Shown in pieces: positions 32,976-43,651 of a stretch of DNA of 64,000 nucleotides. Under the pieces are notes generated by a model. It was not told the origin of the DNA and made no database searches. It worked only from the letters and a program-made list of their open reading frames with translations. Where the stretch lies: positions 21,149,501 to 21,213,500 of the forward strand of contig CM076144.1 of assembly GCA_038025085.1 (NCBI GenBank), given 5' to 3'. The position numbers and the translations under genes were made by a program. The stretch's first letter is position 1, and each line of letters begins with the position of its first letter. This stretch comes from Tetragonia tetragonoides. Its lineage: Eukaryota > Streptophyta > Magnoliopsida > Caryophyllales > Aizoaceae.

Positions 32976-33109
32976 GACAATGGTACTAGTATCTGCAGAT
33001 GACCCTTTTTTACTAGTGTGTGCCAACAAAAAGAACAAATGTAATACAGTGTGAGCCAACAAGTCTAATAAGCATCCCAACACATCGTACATAGGATTTT
33101 CACTACACA

Positions 33110-33148
33110 TAGGGGTATGCCAATGTGTAACACATTGGCATACCCCTA
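33110..33148. repeat. Perfect 19-bp palindrome with one-base spacer
   Basis: TAGGGGTATGCCAATGTGT (33110-33128), then A, then its exact inverse complement to 33148. This would form a 19-bp hairpin. It lies inside the CACTA element and follows CACTACACA at 33101, but no matching target duplication was seen. Confidence 0.85.
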
Positions 33149-33991
33149 ACTTATACAGGAGGTACAGAAACACAACAACTGCAAGGCTGCCATCAGATTA
33201 AACAAATCAACTTCATTTGCTTAGCAAAAAGAGTAAAAAAAGGTGAAAAGAGTCAAAGAGGATAGGTTAAACAGGACAGAAACTGCTAGTAGAAAATTGT
33301 TGTCTATGATCAACAAATACAGTAACTGTTTCTTTGTTCTTCACTACTTTACTTGCTAAATTGAGATGGTAAACTGATTTTTGCACATACAGTTGAACCT
33401 ACAGGTGCAAAGGCCGTAAAAGTGTAAACAAGTCTTACAAATGTAGAAGGGAATCAAAAGCCCCAAACACGGGACCATGTAAGAACAACCAATGTATATC
33501 ATAATAGAACATTTAATAACATAAAGGACATTCTCCTTTTAGAATTGCACTAAGATCTATGAATCTCATGTCACCTTGCGCAAAATTTTCACAAACATCA
33601 CAATTTTCAAAAATTCCAAGAGCCATGACCAAATACACACATATGCACGAATTATGCCAAAGTGAGCAATAAATTCAATGTAAAGCTCTGAATTAGGTTA
33701 ATAAATTCAATTTTCTAGAAATTTTTCACAATGACAAATAAGTAGCATTTAGATACAGCAACAATTAACTCAATTCAACAGTTCCAACTCAATATGGACC
33801 CTAGGTTTAAAATTCGTGGTAATTAAAGAAACCAGAATGCAAAAAACCAAAATAAAACCTTGAACAATTCAAACATTTACAACACAAACTTAAAATCACG
33901 ATCAAAATTACAAGAATTCAAAACCCTAGATTTACAAAAACATCAGCAAAAATCAATTTACAAGAGAAAGGGGGAAAATAGTCGAAAGTAC

Positions 33992-34160
33992 CTCCAATTG
34001 ATGCTTGTTATGCCTTTCTTGTTGCGAAATTAAGGTGATTGAAAGAGAGATCAAAAGGGCGAGATCGAGCACAAGGGAGAGCGACGACAGTAGATCGATG
34101 AGAGCGACGACAGTAGATCGATGAGAGCGACGACAGTAGATCGTGATTCAAACAATTACG
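33992..34160 (-). other. 5'-UTR-like segment with possible splice donor
   Basis: On the minus strand, a stretch rich in CTCTC and TCGATC words runs from about 34160 to 33992 and ends ATTGGAG before GTACTTTC. It looks like the transcribed leader exon of a captured plant gene within the CACTA element. No coding sequence could be linked to it, though it is on the same strand as the KH exons downstream. Confidence 0.35.
34079..34147. repeat. 23-bp tandem repeat, about three units
   Basis: GAGCGACGACAGTAGATCGA plus TGA repeated at 34079, 34102 and 34125 (last unit partial). On the minus strand it lies in a CT-rich, 5'-UTR-like segment that ends CAATTGGAG before GTACTT, a possible splice donor at about 33992. 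Confidence 0.8.
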
Positions 34161-35949
34161 ACGGCAACTGAGATCAACTGAGAACCCGATACTTATTTAG
34201 TCCTGCTTGTAAACAACACAGATTGTGAAAATTACTTTACTAGGCTCAATTCCTACAACTGAGAACCCGCAAAAGACATAAAGTTCAATTTCATCTTGCA
34301 TGCACTTTATAACAGGTTGTTTGAACCATTGTAATACACTATGAATAACACATCAACCCAAGTATAAAAGGATCACAAGATTCACAACAAAACCTATAAC
34401 TTCCCAAACCAAGTGAAACAAAAGCTTCCTGTGACAAACTGAGATCAACCACGAAGAATAATGAAACAATAATATTAAAGCCAACCGTCAAGACTCAAAG
34501 GCTCCAAGCAGTAGGAGGAAAACAGAACAAATTACAGTAATACAGTACTGAATTCCATCAGTTCTAAGTCATGATTTTCTCAGGCATAACAAAAGATTAG
34601 TGTAAGATTACAACCACAATGAAAACAGGAAAATAGGAGGGGGAAAAAGAACAATTAAAGAAACCTAAAAGACAAAGACAGAGAGGAGCACAACAAAATC
34701 GAACAACAAATAGATTGTAATCAACGCCCAAAACCAAATTTCAGACACATAACGACAACAAACCAACAAACAATTCCACCAAACAGAAGAAAATGAGAAG
34801 CCTGAACAAAATGCAGAGAGATTGAGAGAAAGAACAACAAATCTAATATGGGCGTCGCATCCAACTCTTGGAAAAGTAGTTCAGTGAAATCAGATTGCCT
34901 TGAGTAAGTAGAAAACGAGCACAAAATGAGGAAGAAAATAAAAATCAAAACCCAGCTCATTGAATTATATTATTAGGCCACATAACAACAATTTAGTAGA
35001 ATTTGGCATGTAATTCATACTTATTTACCCTCCAAACAGGACATTCATGATAACATAGTATCACCAACTATCAGATCTGCACTAAAATACTACTTTACAT
35101 ATCTAATGTCAAAATTCCCTAACAAAAAGAGCCACAAATTTAACAAGAACCAGGAGCCAAACCCTACAAATGAAATAAAAAAAAAATTCAATCCCTCTTC
35201 AACCCTTATGAGTTACTATAAGCTAGAGATGTAGGTAAACTAAGCCCAAAAATAGCAATTCAGTCATGAAAAAAAAGGAAAAAAAAATCTTAATTGTGCT
35301 CTGATTAAACAAAATACAGCAAAAACAAATAAACAAAAGAGAAGCAGAATTTTAGACAACAAAGAAACTGATTAGCAAATTGAGCTATGAAGAGAGAAAA
35401 TTTTAACTTGGCAAGAGTGAAAGAGAGACTGGGCAGAAACTGCAACAATGGTCTCGAGCACAAGACTGTGCAAAAGGACTGCGTTTTAGCACAAAATCTC
35501 CATCTCCATTGAAGTGCCTCAACAACTATGGAGAGAAATTGAAGAACAAAATTGAAATGAGAGAGAAAGTGAAACGCTTTAAAGACAAAGTCCAAAAATT
35601 TCAGCATGAATCCAACAAACAAGAACATTAAAAAGAAACCCAATACGAATTAGCACACATCATGAACATAGGAAATCTTACAAACCAATCTGCGATTTGC
35701 AAAACCACTCGGATGAACACCGTCATAGCTTTCAAGCCCAAATATTTAAAAACCCTAGTTTCCAAATCAAACCCAGGTTAAAAAAATATCATAAATCCCT
35801 AATCTTTTACAATTAACACCTCAAATAATATTCATAACAACAGATCTAACAGAACGCATCAGAAACAAACACCCATCTAAAACCCCAAATCAAAAACAAA
35901 AACATAACAGGGAAAAAAATACTTGAAAATAATTGGGGACAAAGAAATA

Positions 35950-36170
35950 ACCTTGAAATGAAATCACAATCAACAACAATATGAATTCTGAATCGAACGA
36001 GTAGCAGTTCTTCCCAACGAAGAAGAGATACAGATCAATGGAGGAAGAAACCGGGAGAGAGAAACTCAACGGAACAGACGCAGAGAGGAGGAGGGGGTCT
36101 GAGAAATTTGTGCGTGAGGGAGTTTGTGAGGAGAGGGAGTTTGTGATAGAGGAGAAGAGGAAAGATAGAA
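35950..36170 (-). other. 5'-UTR-like segment near the CACTA 3' end
   Basis: On the minus strand, sequence from about 36170 to 35952 is CT-rich (CTCTCTCCCGGTTTCTTCC), followed by TTCATTTCAAG before GTTATTTC. It again resembles a leader exon with donor. It may be the original first exon of the captured KH gene or of another gene; I cannot tell which. Confidence 0.35.
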
Positions 36171-36579
36171 AAGTTACGGGTTGAAAATTGAAATTGGGGG
36201 ATTTCGCTTTTCAGGGATAATGGGCGACGGTCCATCTCATTGACCGACGTATATGGGTAGGTATGTACGTCGGTTATTCTTGTGAACCGATGCCCAATCC
36301 TATCCGCCTGTTTATTTTTTTTAATTTAAATTTATGTACGACGGTTGTAATGCAGAGCCGACGTCCATTCTCGAACAATTATTACAAAAATGCCACCGCG
36401 TTACTATGGCCATCGGTTGTCATGATAAACCGTCGCATATTAGGCGACGCAGATGGCTGTTTTTGTACTAGTAAGTGACAATTGATTATTTCCCCCAAAC
36501 ACATTTGAGTTTGAGTGATCCATACTCCTTAAAGTGAGGATATATCGGACTAATTTTTTTCACGTTTCTTGATTATCAA

Positions 36580-36760
36580 AAAAAATTAAAGTACTAAAGG
36601 TCAATTCCCCTTGCAACTGAATAACTGATGCCACAGACATCAGTTAAATAACCAAGGGAGTGGAATTGGATTTCAGTCTTTCACACGGGTGTTTGTTGGC
36701 TCAAAGTTTGTAACTGTTGTAGCACCCAGGTTTGATGAGTTCCCCAAAGGTTACAGGTCG
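36580..36760. repeat. Diverged copy of the 16.7-kb block
   Basis: Direct-orientation match to 16738-16920, with shared words ACTAAAGGTCAA, TGATGCCACAGACATCA, GGGAGTGGAATTGGATTTCA and GGTGTTTGTTGGCTCAA. The two copies bracket the whole Athila/CACTA region. No gene or TE termini recognised in it. Confidence 0.65.
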
Positions 36761-37165
36761 GGTTATAAAAGTATTCAGGTGATACATGACTATGGGTTGA
36801 GCGGATTAATTGTTTTGACTAAATTAGATATAAATAAGTACTTTAACATTACAATGATTAATGCTAATTGGCGAGAGAAAAAGTGATTACTGATAAAGTA
36901 ATGAAACACCATACTATCACTAGTAAAATTGGCTCTTTTGAATAATGCAATTAAAATAAACAAGGATAAAGTAGTTAAACACCACACTGTTCAGCTGTAA
37001 TTACAAAATTGAAAGTGTTTAGTGATAAAGCATTAAACAACACACTTAACACAGAAGAAAATCAATTTTTTAGGGTATTTTTTAGGAAACATGCAAATAA
37101 CCAGCACAAAGGTATGTTTAATTTCACCCAAATATTCCAATGGACCATTTCAAAGTATGGAGAAA

Positions 37166-37309
37166 GAACATGTTTTTGTAGACTGGAAATTGGATACTCG
37201 AAACTGGAGAAAATTGATATAAATTGGAGAAAACTAGAACTTTTAACTGGAACTTAGTCAAAAAAACCTGAAACTTTTGCATTTATGAATTCTTTTTATC
37301 ATTTGGATC

Positions 37310-37369
<60 letters not shown>

Positions 37370-37374
37370 TAAAA

Positions 37375-37416
<42 letters not shown>

Positions 37417-37735
37417 GTTGTAGTTGTTGTTGTATTGTTAATATTATTTTTAATTGTTAGATAATAAATAAGAGCATTTTCAATATGATTTATAAAATAC
37501 ATGTTTATTTTTAATATTTAGATATTGCATACTTAATTACTATATTTATTATAAAAAAAAATATTAAATTTGGAAAATTGGAACAAAATGGAGAAAATTG
37601 AAACAAATTGGAGAAAAGTAGAACAAATTGGAGAAATCTGAAACAAACTGAAAGTTTTAACTGAAAACTGGAAAATACTGAAACAAACTGAAGAAAACTG
37701 AAACTTACTAGAAACCAACATAGAAAAACATGCCC
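37166..37735. mobile_element. Fold-back MITE with (TAA)n/(TTA)n core
   Basis: Left end GAACATGTTTTTGTAGACTGG and right end AGAAAAACATGCCC are inverted. The arms consist of AAACTGGA/AAATTGGA words, and the centre is (TAA)n to (TTA)n (about 37310-37417). Same family as the elements at 7464-8108 and 41739-42460. The flanking TTA is not preserved here, so the ends are approximate. Confidence 0.6.
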
Positions 37736-37981
37736 AAAGATCATCCACATTAAACATGGCCGAGACATTAGATGCACCTAAATCAAGCTTATAGGTATTA
37801 TCTCCAATTTGCTTAATTACTTCTAGGTATGAGTTATTTACTCTTTCTCTTGGAGGGGGATCTCTCCTTTCTCAAATGAAGTCATACCATGTCACATGGT
37901 TCAAAGAGAGACTTCTTTCGGTGCTTGTTAACTCTCTTCTTGTACATCTGATTAGCTCGTTCAATTTTGGCGGCTACTTAG

Positions 37982-38519
37982 TAGAGGTGAGTATGAATAT
38001 CGGATACTCAATATCGTAATTATAATTGCATCAAAACCGCCAGTAGTTTTAGAATCAGAACCAGACTAGATCTAAATTTTGGTTCCGAAAACACAAAATG
38101 GTGCCAACCAATTCCAATTATGGTTTCATGACCTTTTAAACCGATCTGGTTGGGTACCCAGTATAAAAATTTACAATACATTTGCAATGTTGGAAACAAA
38201 CGATGGTAAGTTTTTTTAGTATTATTAGTGATTATAATTAAAAAAAAAAAACTATATCTATTGATGTGAGATTATAATTGTCATTTTTCATCATTATAAT
38301 ATTACATATCTGATTTAATAATAAATTTGGATTTTAAATATGGATATGGATACCTAATAATCAGTGGGTAGTAGTCGGTTTAATTCCAATTTTTGACAAA
38401 ATAAGTCGGCAACAACATATTTCGACTTCATAGAATTAGGAACCCATAGATCTTGGCCAATTTCAATTTTAAATGCCCAATATACGGTGGATATCCGATT
38501 GTACTCACAGCTCACTCTA
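37982..38519. mobile_element. hAT-like non-autonomous element
   Basis: Starts TAGAGGTGAGTATGAATATC and ends GATTGTACTCACAGCTCACTCTA, inverted with small differences. Flanked by CTACTTAG (37974-37981) and GTACTTAG (38520-38527), an 8-bp hAT-type duplication with one mismatch. Interior repeats CCGATTC/GGAATTGG-type words; no transposase. Confidence 0.75.
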
Positions 38520-38605
38520 GTACTTAGTAGGTCTTTTTCTTTTTCTTCTCTTGGCGCGAAAGTGACTCGTCTTTGTAAAACGAATGAGAAAATTCCACAT
38601 TCTTC

Positions 38606-38893
38606 AGCTATGTTTGGCACGAACAGCTAACTTTTTAATAAAAGTTATAGCTTGAAGCTTGCCAGGCCACTAGTGTTTTTTACTCTCTACTACCAAACAG
38701 TTTGCCATTAGATTTTCACTTTCCAACTACAATTACAACTAATTTTGTGAAAGCTATCCCTGCAAGCGAAAGCTGCTACAACTACAGCTAGTTTATTAGC
38801 ATTTTGTTGCACTTTTTAGCATATTTCTACTAATTATTTTCCTTAATTTACATTTGACAGTTACAGCTACAGTTAATTTTGCCAAACATATCC
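38606..38893. mobile_element. Tourist-like MITE (GGCTATATTTGGCA family)
   Basis: Relative of the element at 3049-3317. Ends AGCTATGTTTGGCA and TGCCAAACATATCC, flanked by TTC on both sides. Interior of AGCTACAACTACAGCT-type words. Confidence 0.72.
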
Positions 38894-38923
38894 TTCAAGT
38901 GTAGCACTCTTGTCATCAACTTA

Positions 38924-39193
38924 GGCTTTATTTGATTCAACTTAATCTCACTTAAATTAAGTTAAGTTAAGTTAAGTTCAGTTCAGTTCAGTTCAGTTCA
39001 GTGCACTTCAGTTTTGTTCAGTCCAGTTCATTGTCATTAAGCTCAGTTCAGATTATTATTATAATAATGATTATCATAATTATAATAATGTTATAATGAT
39101 GATTATTATAATTATAATAAATAAAATTCAGTTCAATTCAGTTTAGTGTCAATAAGTTCAGTTAAATAAAATTTAGTTGAATCAAACGAAACC
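38924..39193. mobile_element. Tourist-like MITE with AGTTC tandem arms
   Basis: Ends GGCTTTATTTGATTCAACT and AGTTGAATCAAACGAAACC form inverted repeats, flanked by TTA (38921-38923, 39194-39196). The interior is a tandem run of AAGTT then AGTTC pentamers plus an AT-rich centre. No coding capacity. It lies 350 bp upstream of the LTP pseudogene. Confidence 0.8.
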
Positions 39194-39420
39194 TTAATTA
39201 TCACTTTCTCCCACTCTCATATTTCTACTAACAACCACAAATTATGTGCATTACACAAGTCAATGATCTATTGGCTATCACCTATCACACTAACTATAAC
39301 CTTCCCAAGGGATCAAAAGTTTCAACTATTTCACCTTAATCAAAATTATCCAATCAAACTACACAATAAACATTTAGCATTAAGCAGAACAAAGTGGGAC
39401 GTGCACTATAATCAACTTGC

Positions 39421-39463
39421 TCCCACCTCCCACCTCCCACCTCCCACCTCCCTCACTATAAAA
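39421..39463 (+). promoter_or_regulatory. LTP copy 1 core promoter with 7-bp repeats
   Basis: A tandem CCCACCT heptamer (four units, 39422-39449) leads into CTCACTATAAAACC, with the TATA box TATAAAA at 39457-39463, 80 bp before the ATG. The CTCACTATA...AAACC context is shared with the TATA region of the second LTP gene, supporting common descent of the two promoters. Confidence 0.7.
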
Positions 39464-39542
39464 CCATCAAAACTAACAAACTGCAAACTAAAACCACAAC
39501 ATACAATTACTTGCACCAATAATTATTAATCATCCAAAAAAA

Positions 39543-40774
39543 ATGGAAGGAAAAGTACTAAAGCTGGTTTTTGTTGTTGGGCTCCTAGCCCTTATCAGCC
39601 TCACAAAGGTAGATGGGGCAGGGGAGTGTGGCAAGAACACGACCCCTGACCAAGAAGCCATGAAGCTAGGACCTTGTGCATGCGCGGTCCAAGATGTGAA
39701 CGCCCCGGTTTCTCATGATTGTTGTGCTCTCGCCATGAAACTTGCTCAGAAGCCATCCTAATGTCCGATATGGCTAAGATGTCCGGCGTTAAGCCTGAAA
39801 TTGCTCTCACCATCCCCAAGCGTTGCAATTATGCCAACCGCCCAGTTGGTTACAACGGGTGAGCAGAAATTCCGGGTACCCAGTACCGGAATCAGAATTG
39901 ATTAGGAACCGGTGGTTTCAGAACCGGAACCGGTCTAACCAATTTCAATTCCAATTCCCAAAAATAGGAACCGGTACCACCCAATTCCAATTCCAATTCC
40001 TCACTTTTGTGAACCGGAACCGGTTGGGTACCCAGTGTAAAAAAATTGAATGACTTTTTCCTTTGTTAGAAATAAAAAATGATGATTTCCTAGTAAGGTT
40101 AGTAGTTTAAAATTTTCCATTTGTAATTTTAATGTTTTCAATGATTGTATTTGTAATATTAATAATTAAATAATTGTATACGTTATTTAAATTTTGATTT
40201 AGAATGTTAAGTATTTTGATTGTAGTATTTGATTTTATGTTTGCGGTATTTTTGGAAACTAATATTTATTAGTGTAATATTTTTATTGGTGTTTTTTATT
40301 ATTAAAATATACATTTATTTGATTTATAAAATAAGAAAATTTGGATATAATGCGGACTTGGGTACCCAGGAACCGGTGGGTACCAGGTGAATCCAATTCC
40401 TAATACTTAGAAACCGGTGCAACCAATTTCAATTCCAATTCCTACAAATTAGGAACCGATGGATCCAATTCCAATTCCGGATAATGCAATACTCGGTGGG
40501 TACCCGGTTGCGCTCACCCCTAGGTACAAGTGTGGACGTAAGTTAATTAAACATTCTAGACTATTCTACTCCATATGTCCCATAAAAACCTTTTACATGT
40601 TCCTTTTTGGTTTGTCCTATAATATAGATCGAGCTTTATATCATATTTATTCATATAGATTATAGCTTTGAATGTAGACTAATAACTCTGTGGTTTTCTT
40701 TTTTTTTTTTTTTTTTTGATCTCAACTCTGTGGTTTTCTTGTTATTCGGATTTGCAGCTTACACTCTGCCATGA
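39543..40774 (+). pseudogene. DIR1-like lipid-transfer protein, copy 1 (broken)
   Basis: A small secreted eight-cysteine lipid-transfer protein. It starts MEGKVLKLVFVVGLLALISL (signal peptide), then GAGECGKNTT, and keeps the CC pair (HDCCAL). By comparison with copy 2 at 51349, a 16-bp deletion near 39758 removes the CLC motif and shifts the frame into a TAA (39759-39761). The conserved SGVKPEIA, TIPKRCNYANRPVGY stretch follows out of frame. It is then interrupted by a 667-bp hAT-like element (39856-40522). The rest, TGTGGAC, a GTAAGT donor (40538), a 220-bp intron and a final exon giving YTLP-stop (40758-40774), is preserved. Two independent lesions show the gene is dead. Confidence 0.85.
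39856..40522. mobile_element. hAT-like element inserted in LTP copy 1
   Basis: Begins CGGGTGAGCAGAAATTCCGG and ends GGTTGCGCTCACCCCTA, inverted GGGTGAGC ends with nearby GGGTACCC on both sides. Flanked by GGTTACAA (39848-39855) and GGTACAAG (40523-40530), the same gene sequence with one base lost, so an 8-bp hAT-type duplication. The interior is made of AACCGGT and CCAATTCC words with an AT-rich centre and has no transposase. Confidence 0.8.
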
Positions 40775-41122
40775 AGGGCATCATTATTGGAGCTTCTAGG
40801 ACTTGACGTACTATCGCCATTGTAGCAATAAGCACACTACTTGTGTTATGTTTTGTGTTATATGTTTTGGTTGTATGTCATGTAAGATGTAATGTTTCAG
40901 TTATGTAATGGAATATAATATGTTATTATGATTGCATCTATCAAAATTTTTGTTTATCATGGTAGCCCACTAACAAGATGAAGTTAATTTCAAAAACAAA
41001 TTTAAAGTTAAAGCAAATATGGCAACCATGTATAATTTGATTTAACCAGCAGGTAGCATAAACTACTCGTAGTACTTTGGTAATTACCTTTAAAACAGGA
41101 TTGGCCAGCAGATAAATTTTTA

Positions 41123-41317
41123 CTCTTCTAGTTATTTGCTGTTAGCATGTGTCTATAATCACTTATCAACGTACATACAAGACTACAAGTTGCTATATAC
41201 TCCTGTACATTATGGGAAGATAAGAGAGGGACGGATGGAGTATATAGCAACTTTTAGTATTGTATGTACTGTGATAAGTGATTATAGACACATGCTAACA
41301 GCAAATAATTAGAAGAG
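41123..41317. repeat. Fold-back element with 81-bp arms
   Basis: Left arm 41123-41203 and right arm 41237-41317 are inverted copies sharing TTATTTGCTGTTAGCATGTG, TCTATAATCACTTATCA and GTTGCTATATACTCC, with a few mismatches and a 33-bp loop. The loop carries GGGACGGATGGAGTA, a sequence seen at the ends of Stowaway elements. No clear target duplication, so class uncertain. Confidence 0.8.
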
Positions 41318-41738
41318 TTGCTACATATCACAGTATATAGTAATTATGAAATTATGAATTAAATCCTGAAGAAATCTTTTTGTCATCATTAGAAATTAAT
41401 TAAGGAGTTACATGAAAAACCTCAATTAATGCCATAACGCACACAATTCCAGCAGAAAATCGGTGGTTCAAAGCCATAAGTAAATATCGGGGGGATTACA
41501 TCATGCCTAATGATCTATATCTTTTTATAAGATGAATAAGAACGTCTTTTGTACTAAGTAATTATAAACTATAGTAAAAATGTGTATTAAAGATACTTTT
41601 GCAGTAAAATAATCCCCAATTGCAATAAAACTTGGTCTACCACGTAAGACTAGAAGACGGATAAGAACATCTTTTGGGAATACATAGATCATCTTGTGGC
41701 CGTTTGGTTGACAACATAGGAAGTAGAATGGTCGCTTA

Positions 41739-42460
41739 GGGCATGTTCTTTTTAACTAGTTTTCAGTTTTGCCCAGTTTTACCCAATTTTTTTCAATTTT
41801 GCCCAATTTTACTAGTTACCAGTTACAAAACACAGTTTACCCCAGTTTTCTTCATTTTTGCCAAGTTTGACCTAGTTTCTCCCAATTTCTTCCAACTTTC
41901 TCCAGTTTTGATATTTTGACATTAAACATAATAATTAAATTTACAAAATATTAAATAAAAATAAATATATGAAAGGACTTTGTATTTGAATATGAGTAAA
42001 AGTTCCTTTTCATAATAATAATAATAATAAAAATAAAAATAAAAATAATAATAATAATAAAAGTACATTAATAAAAAATAATAATAGTAATAATAATATT
42101 ATTAACGAAATAAATATATTTATTATTATTTTTATATTTATTATTATTTTTACTTTTATTATATTATTATTATAATTATAATGCATTGACTTTGTATTTA
42201 AACATGAGTAAGCTACTGCTACTGCTACTGCTGCTACTGCTGCTGTTACTGATGTTGCTACTTCTACTACTGCTACTACTGCTACTCCTGCTACTACTAC
42301 TACTACTACTAATAATAATAATAATAATTATGATTATAATTATAATTATAATTATAAAAATAGTAATAATAATATGATTTAATATAATACAATAATAACA
42401 TTATGAGTATATAATTTATTAATAATATCATTATTACAATTATTTTTTTTATTTATTATG
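41739..42460. mobile_element. Fold-back MITE, right end not found
   Basis: Starts GGGCATGTTCTTTTTAACTAG after TTA (41736-41738), the same termini as the element at 7464-8108, followed by CAGTTTTGCCCAG words and then TAA and CTACTG trinucleotide tracts (42005-42370). The expected inverted right end GAACATGCCC with TTA is absent, so it is truncated or the end has decayed; the end given is approximate. Confidence 0.55.
42215..42330. repeat. CTACTG/CTGCTA trinucleotide tract
   Basis: Mixed CTA/CTG trinucleotides (42214-42310) passing into TAA repeats. It produces a Leu-rich open frame of no significance. Confidence 0.85.
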
Positions 42461-43260
42461 ACAAGGAATTTTTACTCATGGGGTCATGGGTCAGTGTGGG
42501 TCCTGCTCGTTGGTGAGAGTTGAGATAATGGCTGCAGTCAGAGGTCTTTTATTGTCTAGAGATATATGGGTATTATGCATCTAGTACTGGGATTGATGTT
42601 AATTCAAAAGTGGTAAGTATTACGCACATTGAAAGAGGATCCAAAGTCGTGGAATATTAACTATTTCATCGTCTTGCAATGTAATGGCCTCCTTACAAAT
42701 GATAAATGGGATGTTGGTGATTGTCACGTTTACACTTATTAGGCCAATTGTGTAATATATTGGCTAGCTAATTTTAATTTTGATTAGCAGCTGGAAATTT
42801 TATATCTTTTGATGCACCCCCCCTGGCGGTTTGCATATCCTTTTGTATGAGCGCCTTGTTGTCATTGCTAAGCTACTCAGTTACTATTTCTTTAGTGAAA
42901 TAAGTTGAAGGCGGCCGTTACAATCCATGGCTCCCAAAAAAAAAAAGTAACAAAGTACACACCAAATGTGATATCTGCTGCCTCCTCCCAAGTTATTATA
43001 TCATACCACTGATTTACATAGTCCCGAGTTCGATTGCTGACTCGCACACATATCACACATCTCATCACTAATTCTTTCATGATGACTCAGGACATGGTTC
43101 AAGTGAGCACCCAAAAAAGCATAATCCCAAAAATAATACTAACTAGAGTGAGCGTAACCCCATAAATTAGTACAATTATACAAACCAAATGCCATGTGTC
43201 CTGCCTCGTATTAATATCCAAGTCTTTTTTCTAGAATTTAATAACAATAATGAACCATGC
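42461..43260. other. Intergenic, no gene seen
   Basis: No recognisable coding sequence or repeats with defined ends. The open frame at 42892-43080 on the minus strand resembles nothing I know. Confidence 0.4.
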
Positions 43261-43651
43261 ATATATAAAAGTTATTAGTAAAGAGAGAATATTAGAGTTA
43301 TAGCAGTAAATTATTGAAAATAACGAAATATTAAGAAGCGTATAACTTTTGTTTCACACTTCAAAAATTCAAATATCTTACACATTTGACAAGAGCGCGA
43401 AACGCAATTTAAAACAAGAACGATTTGTAATATATCGTCCATCTCAGCAAGCTTTTTAAGCTTATTCTGCATAAGCGAGCTATTTAGTCACAAAATTATT
43501 TTATTAAAAATTAAAATATATCAGGAAAATATGTTTATTCATACATTACTAATAATTTTTTCATAAGTGACCGTTATACTTTGATTTTTAATAAGATTAA
43601 TTATCAAATTACATTAATCCCAAACCATGCAACGCACGAGCATCCACCTAG
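43261..43651 (+). mobile_element. Helitron 3' portion, second family
   Basis: Ends GCATCCACCTAG at 43651, followed by T, with a decayed hairpin (CATGCAACGCACG) just before it. The last about 100 bp match the inverse of 63884-64000, including CATAAGTGAC, TTTGATTTTT and CATCCACCTAG, so these are two copies of one Helitron family. The 5' end is not located; the start given is only where similarity to Helitron-type sequence begins to be visible. Confidence 0.5.

Larger units (their letters stand above)
31233..36473. mobile_element. CACTA element carrying gene fragments
   Basis: Begins CACTAGTACAGAAAG and ends TTTTTGTACTAGTA (the last G of TAGTG mutated to A), with an exact 3-bp duplication AGT on both sides (31230-31232, 36474-36476). 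Both ends carry arrays of short subterminal repeats of the CGACGGTT / AACCGACGC type in both orientations (31257-31490 and 36224-36450), which in CACTA elements bind the transposase. No transposase gene is evident over 5,241 bp, so it is non-autonomous. The interior holds a tRNA-like sequence, two exons of a KH-domain gene on the minus strand, CAG-rich repeats and two 5'-UTR-like segments. Confidence 0.85.

Noticed and set aside
32640..33173. Cys/Leu-rich frames on the minus strand of the CACTA element
   Set aside because: They arise from the CAG-rich repeat tract and the palindrome region.
34721..34960. 79-residue frame with a signal-peptide-like start on the minus strand
   Set aside because: No family recognised, no splice context or promoter, and it lies in AT-rich CACTA interior; kept out as unsupported.
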